Assembly: GCA_035500455.1 (NCBI GenBank) | Contig: DATJXG010000110.1 | Location: 1-20,511, forward strand | DNA from: DATJXG01 sp035500455 | Lineage (GTDB): Bacteria; Acidobacteriota; Terriglobia; Terriglobales; Acidobacteriaceae | Direction of reading: 5' to 3' | DNA length: 20,511 bases | The notes under the pieces: model-generated | Told to the model about the DNA's origin: nothing | The model's database searches: none | Seen by the model: the letters and a program-made list of their open reading frames with translations, nothing else | Translations under genes and position numbers: made by a program | In this document: positions 7,684-15,277 of the stretch, in pieces | Layout: each line of letters begins with the position of its first letter | How positions within the stretch are numbered: the stretch's first letter is position 1

Positions 7684-7716
7684 CCTACGATCATAGTAGG
7701 GTTACATACATATGTA
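7684..7716 (+). promoter_or_regulatory. Double dyad operator upstream of the BlaI-like gene
   Basis: Two inverted repeats lie directly upstream of the repressor start at 7732. The first is CCTAC-N7-GTAGG (7684-7700). The second is a perfect 10-bp palindrome TACATATGTA (7707-7716), which fits the TACA/TGTA core known for BlaI/MecI/CopY operators. A -35-like TTGCAT (7673-7678) precedes them, so bound repressor would block the promoter. Autoregulation is the usual arrangement in this family; the specific binding sites are inferred. Confidence 0.65.
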
Positions 7717-7731
7717 GTAGAGCAAAATAAA

Positions 7732-8118
7732 ATGACCACACGCAAATTATCCCGACTCGAACTCAAAATTATGGATGCGCTGTGGACCCTGGGTCAGGCC
7801 TCCATCCGCGAAATCCAAGAGACCTTTCCCGCCAAGGACAGGCCGGCCTACACCACCATTCAGACCACGGTGTATCGGCTGGAGGCGAAAGCGGCCCTGC
7901 GGCGGGTGAAGAAGGTGGGAAACTTCCACGTGTTTGAAGCCGCCGTCTCGCGCCATGCCGCGCAGCGCAAGCTGATTGACGACCTGCTGGCGCTGTTCGG
8001 GGGCAGCACTCAGCCGGTGATGGCGCACCTGATCGAATCCGGCAAGCTCACGCTCGACGACGTGAAGGAAGCGGAGAAGACGCTGCGCGAGCTGGAGCGA
8101 AAGGAGAGAGCGCAATGA
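7732..8118 (+). CDS. BlaI/MecI/CopY-family transcriptional repressor
   Basis: A 128-aa winged-helix repressor. Residues 5-75 contain the family pattern: LSRLELKIMDALWTLGQASI, then the recognition-helix region AYTTIQTTVYRLEAKAALRR and the wing VGNFHVFEAAVSR. The C-terminal part (RKLIDDLLALFGGS to the end) matches the dimerisation and oligomerisation helices. The open frame extends upstream to 7579, but I start at the ATG at 7732. The family N-terminus begins here, and the upstream codons would overlap the operator. The stop overlaps the start of the M56 peptidase gene by 4 nt (ATGA), indicating translational coupling. In the BlaR1/MecR1 paradigm the partner peptidase relieves repression by proteolysis. 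The inducer here is unknown and nothing suggests beta-lactam resistance in the neighbourhood. Confidence 0.94.
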   Translation: MTTRKLSRLELKIMDALWTLGQASIREIQETFPAKDRPAYTTIQTTVYRLEAKAALRRVKKVGNFHVFEAAVSRHAAQRKLIDDLLALFGGSTQPVMAHLIESGKLTLDDVKEAEKTLRELERKERAQ

Positions 8119-10007
8119 CAGTCCTGGCGAGCTTTTTGTCGGCAATCTGGGAAGCGGTCGCACCGGCCCTGGGCGATCACTTGTGGCAATCGACGCTGTT
8201 CGCCATCGCCGCCGGAGTCCTGACGTTGGCATTGCGCAAGAACCATGCCCGTACCCGCTACTGGCTGTGGCTGGCGGCGTCGTTAAAGTTTCTGATTCCC
8301 TTCTCGCTGTTCGTCGGTCTCGGAAGCCAACTGGCCTGGCTCCACAAACCGGCGCCTACGACCGCCGGGTTGTACGTCACCATGGAGCAAGTCAGCCAGC
8401 CTTTTACTCAGCCGGCGGCTGGCGCGGTGATGCGAACGGCTCCTGCAACTGTTCTCCCGGCGTTGATGCATTTGCTTCCGGCGCTTTTCGCGGTTTGGGT
8501 CGGCGGATTCCTGGCAGTCGCGCTGGTCTGGTCCGCGCGCTGGCGGCGAATTTCCTCGGCGTTGCATCAGGCGGATGCTCTACACGAAGGGCGGGAACTG
8601 GAAACGCTGCGCCGGTTGGAGCGCGCGGTGGGCCTGCGGCGACAAGTCGAAATACGATCTTCGGCGATTTCGCTGGAGCCCGGCATTTTCGGCATCATGC
8701 GGCCGGTTCTGCTGTGGCCGCGGGGAATCTCGCAGCACCTGGATGACGCGCACCTGGAAGCCATCCTGGCACACGAACTGTGGCACGTGCGCCGCCGCGA
8801 CAATCTCGCGGCCGCCCTGCACATGGTAGTTGAGGCGATCTTCTGGTTTCATCCATTAGTGTGGTGGCTGGGCGCGCGGCTGTTGGATGAGCGCGAGCGA
8901 GCCTGCGACGAAGCGGTGCTGGCGGCGGGCAGCGAAAAACAGGTTTATGCGGAAAGCATTCTGAAGACTTGCGAATTCTGCGTTGGATCTCCCCTGGCGT
9001 GCGTGTCGGGGGTGACCGGCGCGGATCTAAAAGGAAGGATTGTGCGGATTATGAGCGAACACGCGGCGAGCAAACTCAATTTCGGCAGAAGACTCTTACT
9101 CAGCGCGGCGGCAATATTGGCCTTCATCATACCCATCGGATTCGGGTTGCTGGGTGCTGCTCCCAGCCGCGCCCAAGCGGCGGCGGACGTCTCCGGCGGA
9201 ATCACGCCCGGCTACCAGGCGACGGTCAAGCCGGACAACTCCACCAACAAAATGCAGATGGTCCGGATGATGTTCAGCCCTGACGGCTTCCAGGCGCAGG
9301 GAGTTCCAGTCAAGACCATCGTGCAGGAGGCTTACGGCGTGCAGCAGGACCAGATCGCAGGCGGCCCCGACTGGCTGAATTCACAAAAGTACGACTTCAC
9401 CGCGACCCTGGACCAATCCGCGATCGAGGCGCTGAAGAATGCGAGTGAGGAGCAGCGCCGGTTTGCCTTGAAGCGCATGCTGCAATCCATGCTGGCCGAC
9501 CGCTTCAAGCTCACGCTGCATCGCGAGACCAAGGATCTTCCCGTGTATGAATTGGCGGTCGCCGAAGGCGGCGCCAAACTTCAGCAGTCAAAGTCCAGCG
9601 ATTCCGGCGGCGCCAAGCCCCAGGCCCTGATTGCGTTGGGTGGCCACGCGGTGCAGGGGCAACAGAAGTTTCACATGGGCAATACTGAACTTAACGCCAC
9701 GGGACTCAGCATGGGCGATCTGGCGGGAATGCTGTCTCGAAATCTGGGCACTCCCGTTCTGGACAAGACCGGGCTTACGGGACGATACGATTTGAGCCTG
9801 CACTGGACCCCGAATGATAGCCAGCTTGCGACATTCCCCGGGCCGGGAGGCGGTGAACCCGGAACCGGCGCCGCGGCTGCGCCTACGTCTGCCAGCCCGT
9901 CACTCTTCAATGCGGTGCAGGAGCAGCTGGGCCTACAGCTGGAACTGCGAACCGTTCCCATGGAGACGCTGGTCGTGGATCACGTGGAGCAGCCGTCGGA
10001 GAATTAA
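8115..10007 (+). CDS. M56 (BlaR1-like) membrane peptidase fused to a TIGR03435 domain
   Basis: A 630-aa fusion. The N-terminal part has three hydrophobic helices (about residues 18-38, 43-64 and 110-135) and the M56 zinc-peptidase core: HELWH at 220-224 and the downstream ACDEAVL with Asp265/Glu266, a probable third ligand region. A fourth transmembrane helix (about 328-347) leads to an extracytoplasmic C-terminal region of about 265 residues. From PGYQATVKPDNS (about 365) to the end it matches the TIGR03435 soil-associated family, including a LLADRFKL-like LADRFKLTLHRETK, a LDKTGLTGRYDLSLHW segment and the terminal VDHVEQPSEN. In BlaR1 this position is a penicillin-binding sensor, so by analogy TIGR03435 is a sensor for an unknown ligand. 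The start overlaps the repressor stop. Confidence 0.93.
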   Translation: MTVLASFLSAIWEAVAPALGDHLWQSTLFAIAAGVLTLALRKNHARTRYWLWLAASLKFLIPFSLFVGLGSQLAWLHKPAPTTAGLYVTMEQVSQPFTQPAAGAVMRTAPATVLPALMHLLPALFAVWVGGFLAVALVWSARWRRISSALHQADALHEGRELETLRRLERAVGLRRQVEIRSSAISLEPGIFGIMRPVLLWPRGISQHLDDAHLEAILAHELWHVRRRDNLAAALHMVVEAIFWFHPLVWWLGARLLDERERACDEAVLAAGSEKQVYAESILKTCEFCVGSPLACVSGVTGADLKGRIVRIMSEHAASKLNFGRRLLLSAAAILAFIIPIGFGLLGAAPSRAQAAADVSGGITPGYQATVKPDNSTNKMQMVRMMFSPDGFQAQGVPVKTIVQEAYGVQQDQIAGGPDWLNSQKYDFTATLDQSAIEALKNASEEQRRFALKRMLQSMLADRFKLTLHRETKDLPVYELAVAEGGAKLQQSKSSDSGGAKPQALIALGGHAVQGQQKFHMGNTELNATGLSMGDLAGMLSRNLGTPVLDKTGLTGRYDLSLHWTPNDSQLATFPGPGGGEPGTGAAAAPTSASPSLFNAVQEQLGLQLELRTVPMETLVVDHVEQPSEN

Positions 10008-10030
10008 GAAAATGAATTCTGCATGACCGG

Positions 10031-10068
10031 TATAGTATTGGCCTCTGCAACAAGACTGTGTGCGGAGG
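10031..10068 (+). promoter_or_regulatory. Putative -10 box and Shine-Dalgarno for the GH36-like gene
   Basis: TATAGT (10031-10036, five of six matches to TATAAT) is followed by GGAGG at 10064-10068, which sits 8 nt upstream of an in-frame GTG at 10077. No good -35 hexamer is visible. The pair decides the start codon: the earlier ATG at 10023 precedes the -10 box and has no ribosome site. I see no BlaI-type dyad in this short gap. Confidence 0.5.
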
Positions 10069-10076
10069 CCGATGCC

Positions 10077-12563
10077 GTGTCGAAAGCGATTCGCCGTCTG
10101 CTGTGCTATGTGGGATTTGCGATTATTACCGGAGCGCTGATCGCCGCCGCGACATGTGCGGCCCAGCAATTGAAGAACGACAAGCTGTCACTCAGCGTCA
10201 ACACGCAAGATGGATCGTATCAACTGTCGGTACCCGGCGGACGGCCCATTCTGACCAGCCGGGTGGCGGCGCAGGTCAATCACCTGTGGTTGCGCTCGAG
10301 CGAGTATCCGCACCGCCAGGCTTCCGAGTCCACCTTCAGCGATGAAATCGGCTCCGGCCGTGCAGTCACGGTGACTTGCGGAGGGCTCGAGGGGAAAGCC
10401 GATCTAATTTATGTTGTGCAGCTCTATGACCAACTCTCCTATGCAACCGTCCAGGTGAAAGTGCGAAATAGCACCGGTAAGCGAGTGACGGTGCAGGCCA
10501 TTCGGGGCGTGGAGGCAACCGGGGAGCCGCTGGTCAATCTGGGCGGACATGCGTTTGCCGATCGAATTCTCTCGGACAGTTTCAGCGAAGACCGGCCGCA
10601 GATGCGGCTCTACGACCTGGGGAAAGCGCCGGGCGGAATGCATCGCGGGGCTGGGAGCCAGCTGATCTACAACCAGGAGAGCAAGGAGAGCCTCTTCCTG
10701 GGCGCGCTGACCTCCGACCGGCTGCTGACCTTGTTGCATCTGCAGGCTGCGGGTACGGGAGAGGAAACTCGGGTTGCTTCTTATAACGTCGATTTCACTG
10801 GAACCACGGAGATCCAAAAAGAATTCGATCTGAAGGGTGCCCCAGCGGAAGATCAGGTCGAGCTGAGTCTTCCCGTCGAGCCGGGATCGGAGATGGCTTC
10901 AGAGCGGCTGATGCTTCAGGCCGGGCCCGACTACCACGCGCAACTATTGGCTTACGGCGATGTGATCCGACGACTGCACCATGCGCGCGTTTCCACTGAG
11001 ACTCCGATTGGTTGGTGGAGCTGGACGGCCTTTTACGGCGCGATTAACGAAGGCGAGACGCTGGCGAATGCCGACTGGCAGGCCGAACATCTTAAGTCGC
11101 TCGGTTACAACTATTTTCAAGTCGATGAGGGCTATGAATACGCCCGCGGAGAGTACGTTACCGCCAATGCCACGCAGTTCCCCGATGGCATGCGCTTTGT
11201 GGGCCACCATGTTACCCAGGATGGCCTGACATTTGGCGTGTGGACCAGCCCCTTCCAGGTAACGAGCCGGGCCTGGGTGTACCAGCACCACAAGGATTGG
11301 CTGGTGCACAACGCCAAAGGCGAGCCGATCTCCAGCGGCGAAGTCTGGCGCCAAAAAACCGATGCGCTCTACACGCTGGACACGACGAACCCCGGAGCCC
11401 AGGAATATCTGCGCGAGACTTACAAAACGCTGGTTCGGGAGTGGGGAGTGCGGTTTATCAAACTCGACTTTATGGACACCGCCGCCATCGAAGGCTACCA
11501 CTACCGGCCCAACACCACCGCCCTGGAAGCCCAGCGCATCGGTCTGCAGGTTATCCGAGATACCGTGGGCGATGAGGTGGTACTGGACAAGGACGGAAGC
11601 CCCATGCTCAATCCTGTAGGCCTGGTGGATACCGGTCGGATCTCCGCGGACACGGCGCACTCTTTTGAGGGAACCAAGGATGCGGAGCCGGGCATCGCTG
11701 CCCGCTTTTACATGCACCGCAATTTTTTCGTGAATGATCCTGACGCTTTCAACACCACTGCCGAGTCATTCCGCAATTATTCCGAGGTGCCGCCGGTGCT
11801 GCCGCTGTCCGCAGCACAAGCGTCGATCGCTCTTTCCGCTGTGTCGGGCGGCATGTACGAGATTGGCGACGACATGCTCACCCTGGGTTCTCAGAAGGAC
11901 CGCCTGGCGCTGGTGGAGAATACCGACCTGCTCAATATGGCCAGGCTTGGACGAGCGTCGACGCCGGTCGATCTAATGACTTACGAGCCCAAGGATGAGC
12001 AGCCGAGTATTTTCTTTCTGCAGGAAAGTCCGGGGCAGGCAATTTTGACCGTCTTCAACTGGACCCAGGCCTCCCGGTCGCACGCGTTGAAGCTTGCAGA
12101 TCTCGGATTGAATGCGGAGCACACCTTTGCGGCCTCGGACGTGGTGAACCCGGATGCGCCGGTCACGCTCGCGGGCGGCGCCGTGCAGATCGAGAATCAG
12201 CCAGCCGAGTCGGTGAGAGTAATCAAACTTATCGATAGCAGTGTTGTGGCGAGCGCGCCCAGCATTGAGGCGCAAGTGCCCGCTGGCGCCGCGACGGGCG
12301 AGACTGTCCACTTTTCGGCGCTGGCCAAAGACGATGTGCCGGCGGTTGGGTATCACTGGGATTTTGGCGACGGCACCAGCGCAAAGGGCGCCAGGGTGGC
12401 CCACACTTACACGAGGGCGGCAGAGGTCACGATCCATCTCTCGGTGGAGGGTGTGGATGGCGAAGCAGCAAATCAAAGCTTCTCCCTCAAGGTAAGCGGC
12501 AGCTTGAGGGCGTATCCGAATCTTACGGATAATCGGCGCTTCGTGGAGCGGACCGGGCACTAG
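10077..12563 (+). CDS. Secreted GH36/GH27-like alpha-galactosidase-type glycoside hydrolase with a C-terminal PKD domain
   Basis: An 828-aa exported clan GH-D glycosidase. I choose the GTG at 10077 rather than the ATG at 10023. It has GGAGG 8 nt upstream and yields a textbook signal peptide (SKAIRRLLCYVGFAIITGAL, cleaved near ATCAAQQ). An N-terminal beta-sandwich (about 30-290) precedes a TIM barrel with the family marks GWWSW (near residue 318), YNYFQVDEGY and FGVWTSPF. The probable nucleophile is Asp464 in FIKLDFMD and the probable acid/base is Asp525 in RISADTAH. A C-terminal beta domain is followed by a PKD domain (about 725-812) with WDFGDG at 761-766. Known relatives cleave alpha-galactosides or alpha-N-acetylgalactosaminides. 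The exact substrate is unclear. PKD modules are commonly involved in polysaccharide or protein contacts. Confidence 0.88.
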   Translation: MSKAIRRLLCYVGFAIITGALIAAATCAAQQLKNDKLSLSVNTQDGSYQLSVPGGRPILTSRVAAQVNHLWLRSSEYPHRQASESTFSDEIGSGRAVTVTCGGLEGKADLIYVVQLYDQLSYATVQVKVRNSTGKRVTVQAIRGVEATGEPLVNLGGHAFADRILSDSFSEDRPQMRLYDLGKAPGGMHRGAGSQLIYNQESKESLFLGALTSDRLLTLLHLQAAGTGEETRVASYNVDFTGTTEIQKEFDLKGAPAEDQVELSLPVEPGSEMASERLMLQAGPDYHAQLLAYGDVIRRLHHARVSTETPIGWWSWTAFYGAINEGETLANADWQAEHLKSLGYNYFQVDEGYEYARGEYVTANATQFPDGMRFVGHHVTQDGLTFGVWTSPFQVTSRAWVYQHHKDWLVHNAKGEPISSGEVWRQKTDALYTLDTTNPGAQEYLRETYKTLVREWGVRFIKLDFMDTAAIEGYHYRPNTTALEAQRIGLQVIRDTVGDEVVLDKDGSPMLNPVGLVDTGRISADTAHSFEGTKDAEPGIAARFYMHRNFFVNDPDAFNTTAESFRNYSEVPPVLPLSAAQASIALSAVSGGMYEIGDDMLTLGSQKDRLALVENTDLLNMARLGRASTPVDLMTYEPKDEQPSIFFLQESPGQAILTVFNWTQASRSHALKLADLGLNAEHTFAASDVVNPDAPVTLAGGAVQIENQPAESVRVIKLIDSSVVASAPSIEAQVPAGAATGETVHFSALAKDDVPAVGYHWDFGDGTSAKGARVAHTYTRAAEVTIHLSVEGVDGEAANQSFSLKVSGSLRAYPNLTDNRRFVERTGH

Positions 12564-12631
12564 CGGCTGCAGAGAAAGTCGCCGGGAGCGCAAAGTTCAT
12601 TGCTCAGGCATTTTCACAGGCCCTTCCCAGA

Positions 12632-12658
12632 ATCCATATGGATCGCAATTTTTTTGCG
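12632..12658. other. Palindrome and small hairpin between convergent genes
   Basis: A perfect 12-bp palindrome ATCCATATGGAT (12632-12643) abuts a hairpin CGCAA-TTTTT-TTGCG (12644-12658) in the 158-nt gap between the convergent GH36-like and ceramidase-like genes. Its location suits a 3'-end or regulatory structure. The stems are weak and do not make a convincing intrinsic terminator. Confidence 0.3.
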
Positions 12659-12721
12659 GCCTGCTCAGGGGATCTGATTCTTGCCGGGGCTTCACTCAAC
12701 GAAAAATCCTCGATTTGTAGC

Positions 12722-14125
12722 TCATTGCTTTTGGGTCGCTGTGATCAAATCCATCAGCCCCTCTACGATCGCGGTTTCGGCGCAACCTGGTTTTAACTTT
12801 GAGCCAAGCACCTGAAAGGTAAGTGCGCCAAAAGCCGTGTCATTGGGGATATATCCGGAGTTTGCCATGCCGTTCGCCAGCGTCACCATGACCGTATTCG
12901 CCATGGGGGACTCTCGCTTCAATCGCTGCCCGATTGCACTGTACAATTCCGCATCTACCGAAGCGAGCGCGATATTGCCAATGCGCAGCACTCCCAAACG
13001 AATGTTCACAGGGTCTCCATCTACATAGGTTCCGGGGGTCCCTTCGCGGGCAGTGTCGGTGCGCTTCCGTCCAGGGCAGGATACGGTCTTCTGCTCCGCG
13101 GCAATGCCGGGGCTCGCTTCCAGCCTCTTGATGTTGGTCGCTACGCGAATTACTTCTTCACCCAGCAATACACCTTCGCTGTCCATCACGCGCTCGAGCG
13201 CGTCACGTACCTTTGGATCGGGCGGACTAGCCTTGACTTTGCCGTCGCGGATTGGCGCTTCGATCGGTTCGCGGGTCATGACATATCCGGTGATCGGTAC
13301 GCCGCCGCGCGACGCCATCGCGTTCGTGCCGGCGCGCAGATAAAGCGGATTCTGGTCGCCGCTGGCGCCCTGCGCGAAGACTGCGACCATTTTGTCGTCG
13401 AAAGCCTGCTCGACGTAGCGAGAAGCCGCCCCAGCGAAATCCGCACTCGTGATTCCGGCAAGAAAACCGTTCACCGGGTGCATCGCATAATCCATGTAGA
13501 TGGCGATCGGTTCGCCGTTTAGCGCGAGGAATTCGATCACGGCGACCGTTTTGTCGGATGGAGCTTCGAGGTTCGGGGCCTGCGTCCAAAGGTGGGTTTC
13601 GGGATCGATGGCATCGCGATTCACATTCAGATAGGACTTTCCGGTTCCGAATCCAACCCGCGCCGGTTGCAGCTTCGCTTTGGATTGCCGGACCGCGTCC
13701 AGAATCTGGCCAACGATGGGAGGCGGCGGTGCATTGGGATCCGGCGTAAGTCCGCGCATGCCAGGAAAGCCGCCGGGGCCCCAACCGCTGTGGGTGTGGG
13801 TGGCGGACATGACGATATTTTCGACGGGGCAGTTCAGTTCAGCGGCGATCTGTTTCGAGGCGGCCTGCCAGATGACTTCGGAAAGCCCGCCCTGGTCCGC
13901 CCCGATCAGGGCGGCACGGGCCGAACCGTTATCGAGTACGATCGCGCGCACATAGAGTTTTTCGTGCTCATACTTGCCGGACGGAGGATTGGCCGGATCT
14001 GAAGCCGGAGTGATGTCAACCCGCGCCGCGCCCACGCGAAGGCCGCCCTGGGCGAATACCTCACGCCCTTCGAACAGGGCAGGAATGACGAAAATGGCTA
14101 AAAGAAGGATTCGCAGCTTGCTCAT
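12722..14125 (-). CDS. Secreted neutral/alkaline ceramidase N-terminal-domain protein
   Basis: A 467-aa exported protein with a signal peptide (about 1-26, hydrophobic LLLAIFVIPALF, cleaved after VFAQ). The mature chain matches the neutral/alkaline non-lysosomal ceramidase N-terminal domain: VGAARVDITP at the start, MSATHTHSGWGP with metal-ligand candidates His110 and His112, DYAMHPVN with His216, and AQGASGDQNP at 251-260. Ceramidases hydrolyse the amide of ceramide. This protein, however, lacks the C-terminal Ig-like domain expected of the ~650-aa enzymes. Where Pseudomonas ceramidase has a nucleophilic serine, my hand alignment puts Asn259. Hence a related metallohydrolase with another substrate is as likely as a ceramidase. 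The ATG at 14125 has a GAGGAG ribosome site (14132-14137, minus strand) 6 nt upstream. Confidence 0.85.
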   Translation of the reverse strand: MSKLRILLLAIFVIPALFEGREVFAQGGLRVGAARVDITPASDPANPPSGKYEHEKLYVRAIVLDNGSARAALIGADQGGLSEVIWQAASKQIAAELNCPVENIVMSATHTHSGWGPGGFPGMRGLTPDPNAPPPPIVGQILDAVRQSKAKLQPARVGFGTGKSYLNVNRDAIDPETHLWTQAPNLEAPSDKTVAVIEFLALNGEPIAIYMDYAMHPVNGFLAGITSADFAGAASRYVEQAFDDKMVAVFAQGASGDQNPLYLRAGTNAMASRGGVPITGYVMTREPIEAPIRDGKVKASPPDPKVRDALERVMDSEGVLLGEEVIRVATNIKRLEASPGIAAEQKTVSCPGRKRTDTAREGTPGTYVDGDPVNIRLGVLRIGNIALASVDAELYSAIGQRLKRESPMANTVMVTLANGMANSGYIPNDTAFGALTFQVLGSKLKPGCAETAIVEGLMDLITATQKQ

Positions 14126-14338
14126 CGGTTGCTCCTCGACTGCGGAACTTTACCGCGTCGCAGGCAGCTCTGGCCAATTTCAAGAGCAGATGCAGTTCAT
14201 TGCGTACACTCCCCAGGCAATCCGTGTCGAGGTGCTGAAGGACGTACCTTCGGTTCACGCCTGCATCGGCAAGCACGGTCGAATGGTTTGTGAGGAGATT
14301 CAGCGCAGGCCGCTTAAACCATTGAAAGGGCGAAAGAA

Positions 14339-14413
<75 letters not shown>

Positions 14414-14463
14414 GTATGGCGTGGACGCGAGCGAGATCGCGCCGTGGTTTGGTTGCGATGCTT

Positions 14464-14469
14464 ATCATA
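14464..14469 (-). promoter_or_regulatory. Putative -10 box for tRNA-Asn
   Basis: TATGAT on the minus strand (five of six matches to TATAAT) lies 50 nt upstream of the tRNA-Asn 5' end. The -35 candidate TTCCGG at 14488-14493 is poor. Position is reasonable for a tRNA promoter, but the call is weak. Confidence 0.25.
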
Positions 14470-14615
14470 CCATTCGCCTCCTTCGCCCGGAAGGCGGGGC
14501 GCCTGGGTCGTGGGCTGACAATCGCTTCGTTATGTCCGTCTCCGAGACGCAGAATTTCGCGCGCGAGGTGCCGCCGGGACGGTGGCGCTACTTTCGTTCG
14601 ATCGGCGCAGGATGC

Positions 14616-15224
14616 TTACTCCGGGGCCGGGGGCCGCTGCTTGCGGATTTCGTGGGCCACACGGGTAGCTACTGTGCGCATGGCGTCGCTGGCGGCGGAG
14701 ATGGCGTCGTCGCCGGCCGGCACCGCGGTCACGCCCTCGGCCAGGTTGCGAGCTGAACCCAGGCGCAGCACAGCGAACTCCGCGGCAAGATTCTCCCGCG
14801 GGTTCGCGTTGCCGATGATCTGGGGATTGTGTTGCATTCCGCCCGGCCCTGCCGTCACCTCGCCCGGAATTGCAGGATCCGAGAACAGGATGGTCACGAG
14901 ATAATCGCATTCTTTTTTTTCGGCTTCTTCGCGGGCATCATCGCGGTCGCTGGAGTCCAGTGCGACGGCGTCGAGCAGTAGGGGGGAGTGCTTGTCCTTG
15001 CGCAGCATCTTGAGTTCGCGAACGAGCTGGGATTGTGCCCATTTGGAGTCAACGATGTGGCGGGAGCGGTTGTAGGGAATGGCGACCCCGATGTGGACGA
15101 CGTTTTCTTCCTTGGAGGCGGTGGTTTCTTTCGAATCCTGAGCCTGCTGGGCGAAACTCAGAACGCCCAGGGACAACACAGAAATTCCGCATACGCCAGA
15201 CAGGGCGGAACGCAAGGAAAGCAT
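14616..15224 (-). CDS. Secreted protein of unknown function
   Basis: A 202-aa protein I do not recognise as a named family. An N-terminal signal peptide is visible (about residues 1-26, SALSGVCGISVLSLGVLSFA, cleavage near FAQQ). The mature chain alternates strands and helices: VVHIGVAIPYNRS, then QLVRELKMLRK, SPLLLDAVALDSS, EKKECDYLVTILFSD, EFAVLRLGSARN, and a C-terminal helix AMRTVATRVAHEIRKQ. This order resembles the alpha/beta fold of CsgG/TolB-N/LpoB-like periplasmic proteins. That resemblance is an inference from pattern only. The ATG at 15224 has a GAGGTGA ribosome site (15229-15235, minus strand). It follows the pgsA-like gene on the same strand by 53 nt and could be co-transcribed with it. 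Confidence 0.75.
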   Translation of the reverse strand: MLSLRSALSGVCGISVLSLGVLSFAQQAQDSKETTASKEENVVHIGVAIPYNRSRHIVDSKWAQSQLVRELKMLRKDKHSPLLLDAVALDSSDRDDAREEAEKKECDYLVTILFSDPAIPGEVTAGPGGMQHNPQIIGNANPRENLAAEFAVLRLGSARNLAEGVTAVPAGDDAISAASDAMRTVATRVAHEIRKQRPPAPE

Positions 15225-15277
15225 GGAATCACCTCACAGCGGAGAAAGACAACTTCAGGAACGCGGCCCGAGGTAGT

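Noticed and set aside
7579..7731. N-terminal extension of the BlaI-like frame to an upstream start
   Set aside because: The extra 51 residues do not resemble the family, and their codons would contain the -35-like box and both operator dyads.
7732..10007. Interpretation of the BlaI/M56 pair as a beta-lactam resistance system
   Set aside because: No beta-lactamase or penicillin-binding sensor domain is present. The C-terminal domain is TIGR03435, so a resistance label would be misleading.
10944..11717. A 257-codon minus-strand frame inside the GH36-like gene
   Set aside because: It lies opposite the catalytic barrel, has no motif or ribosome site, and is explained by third-position GC bias.
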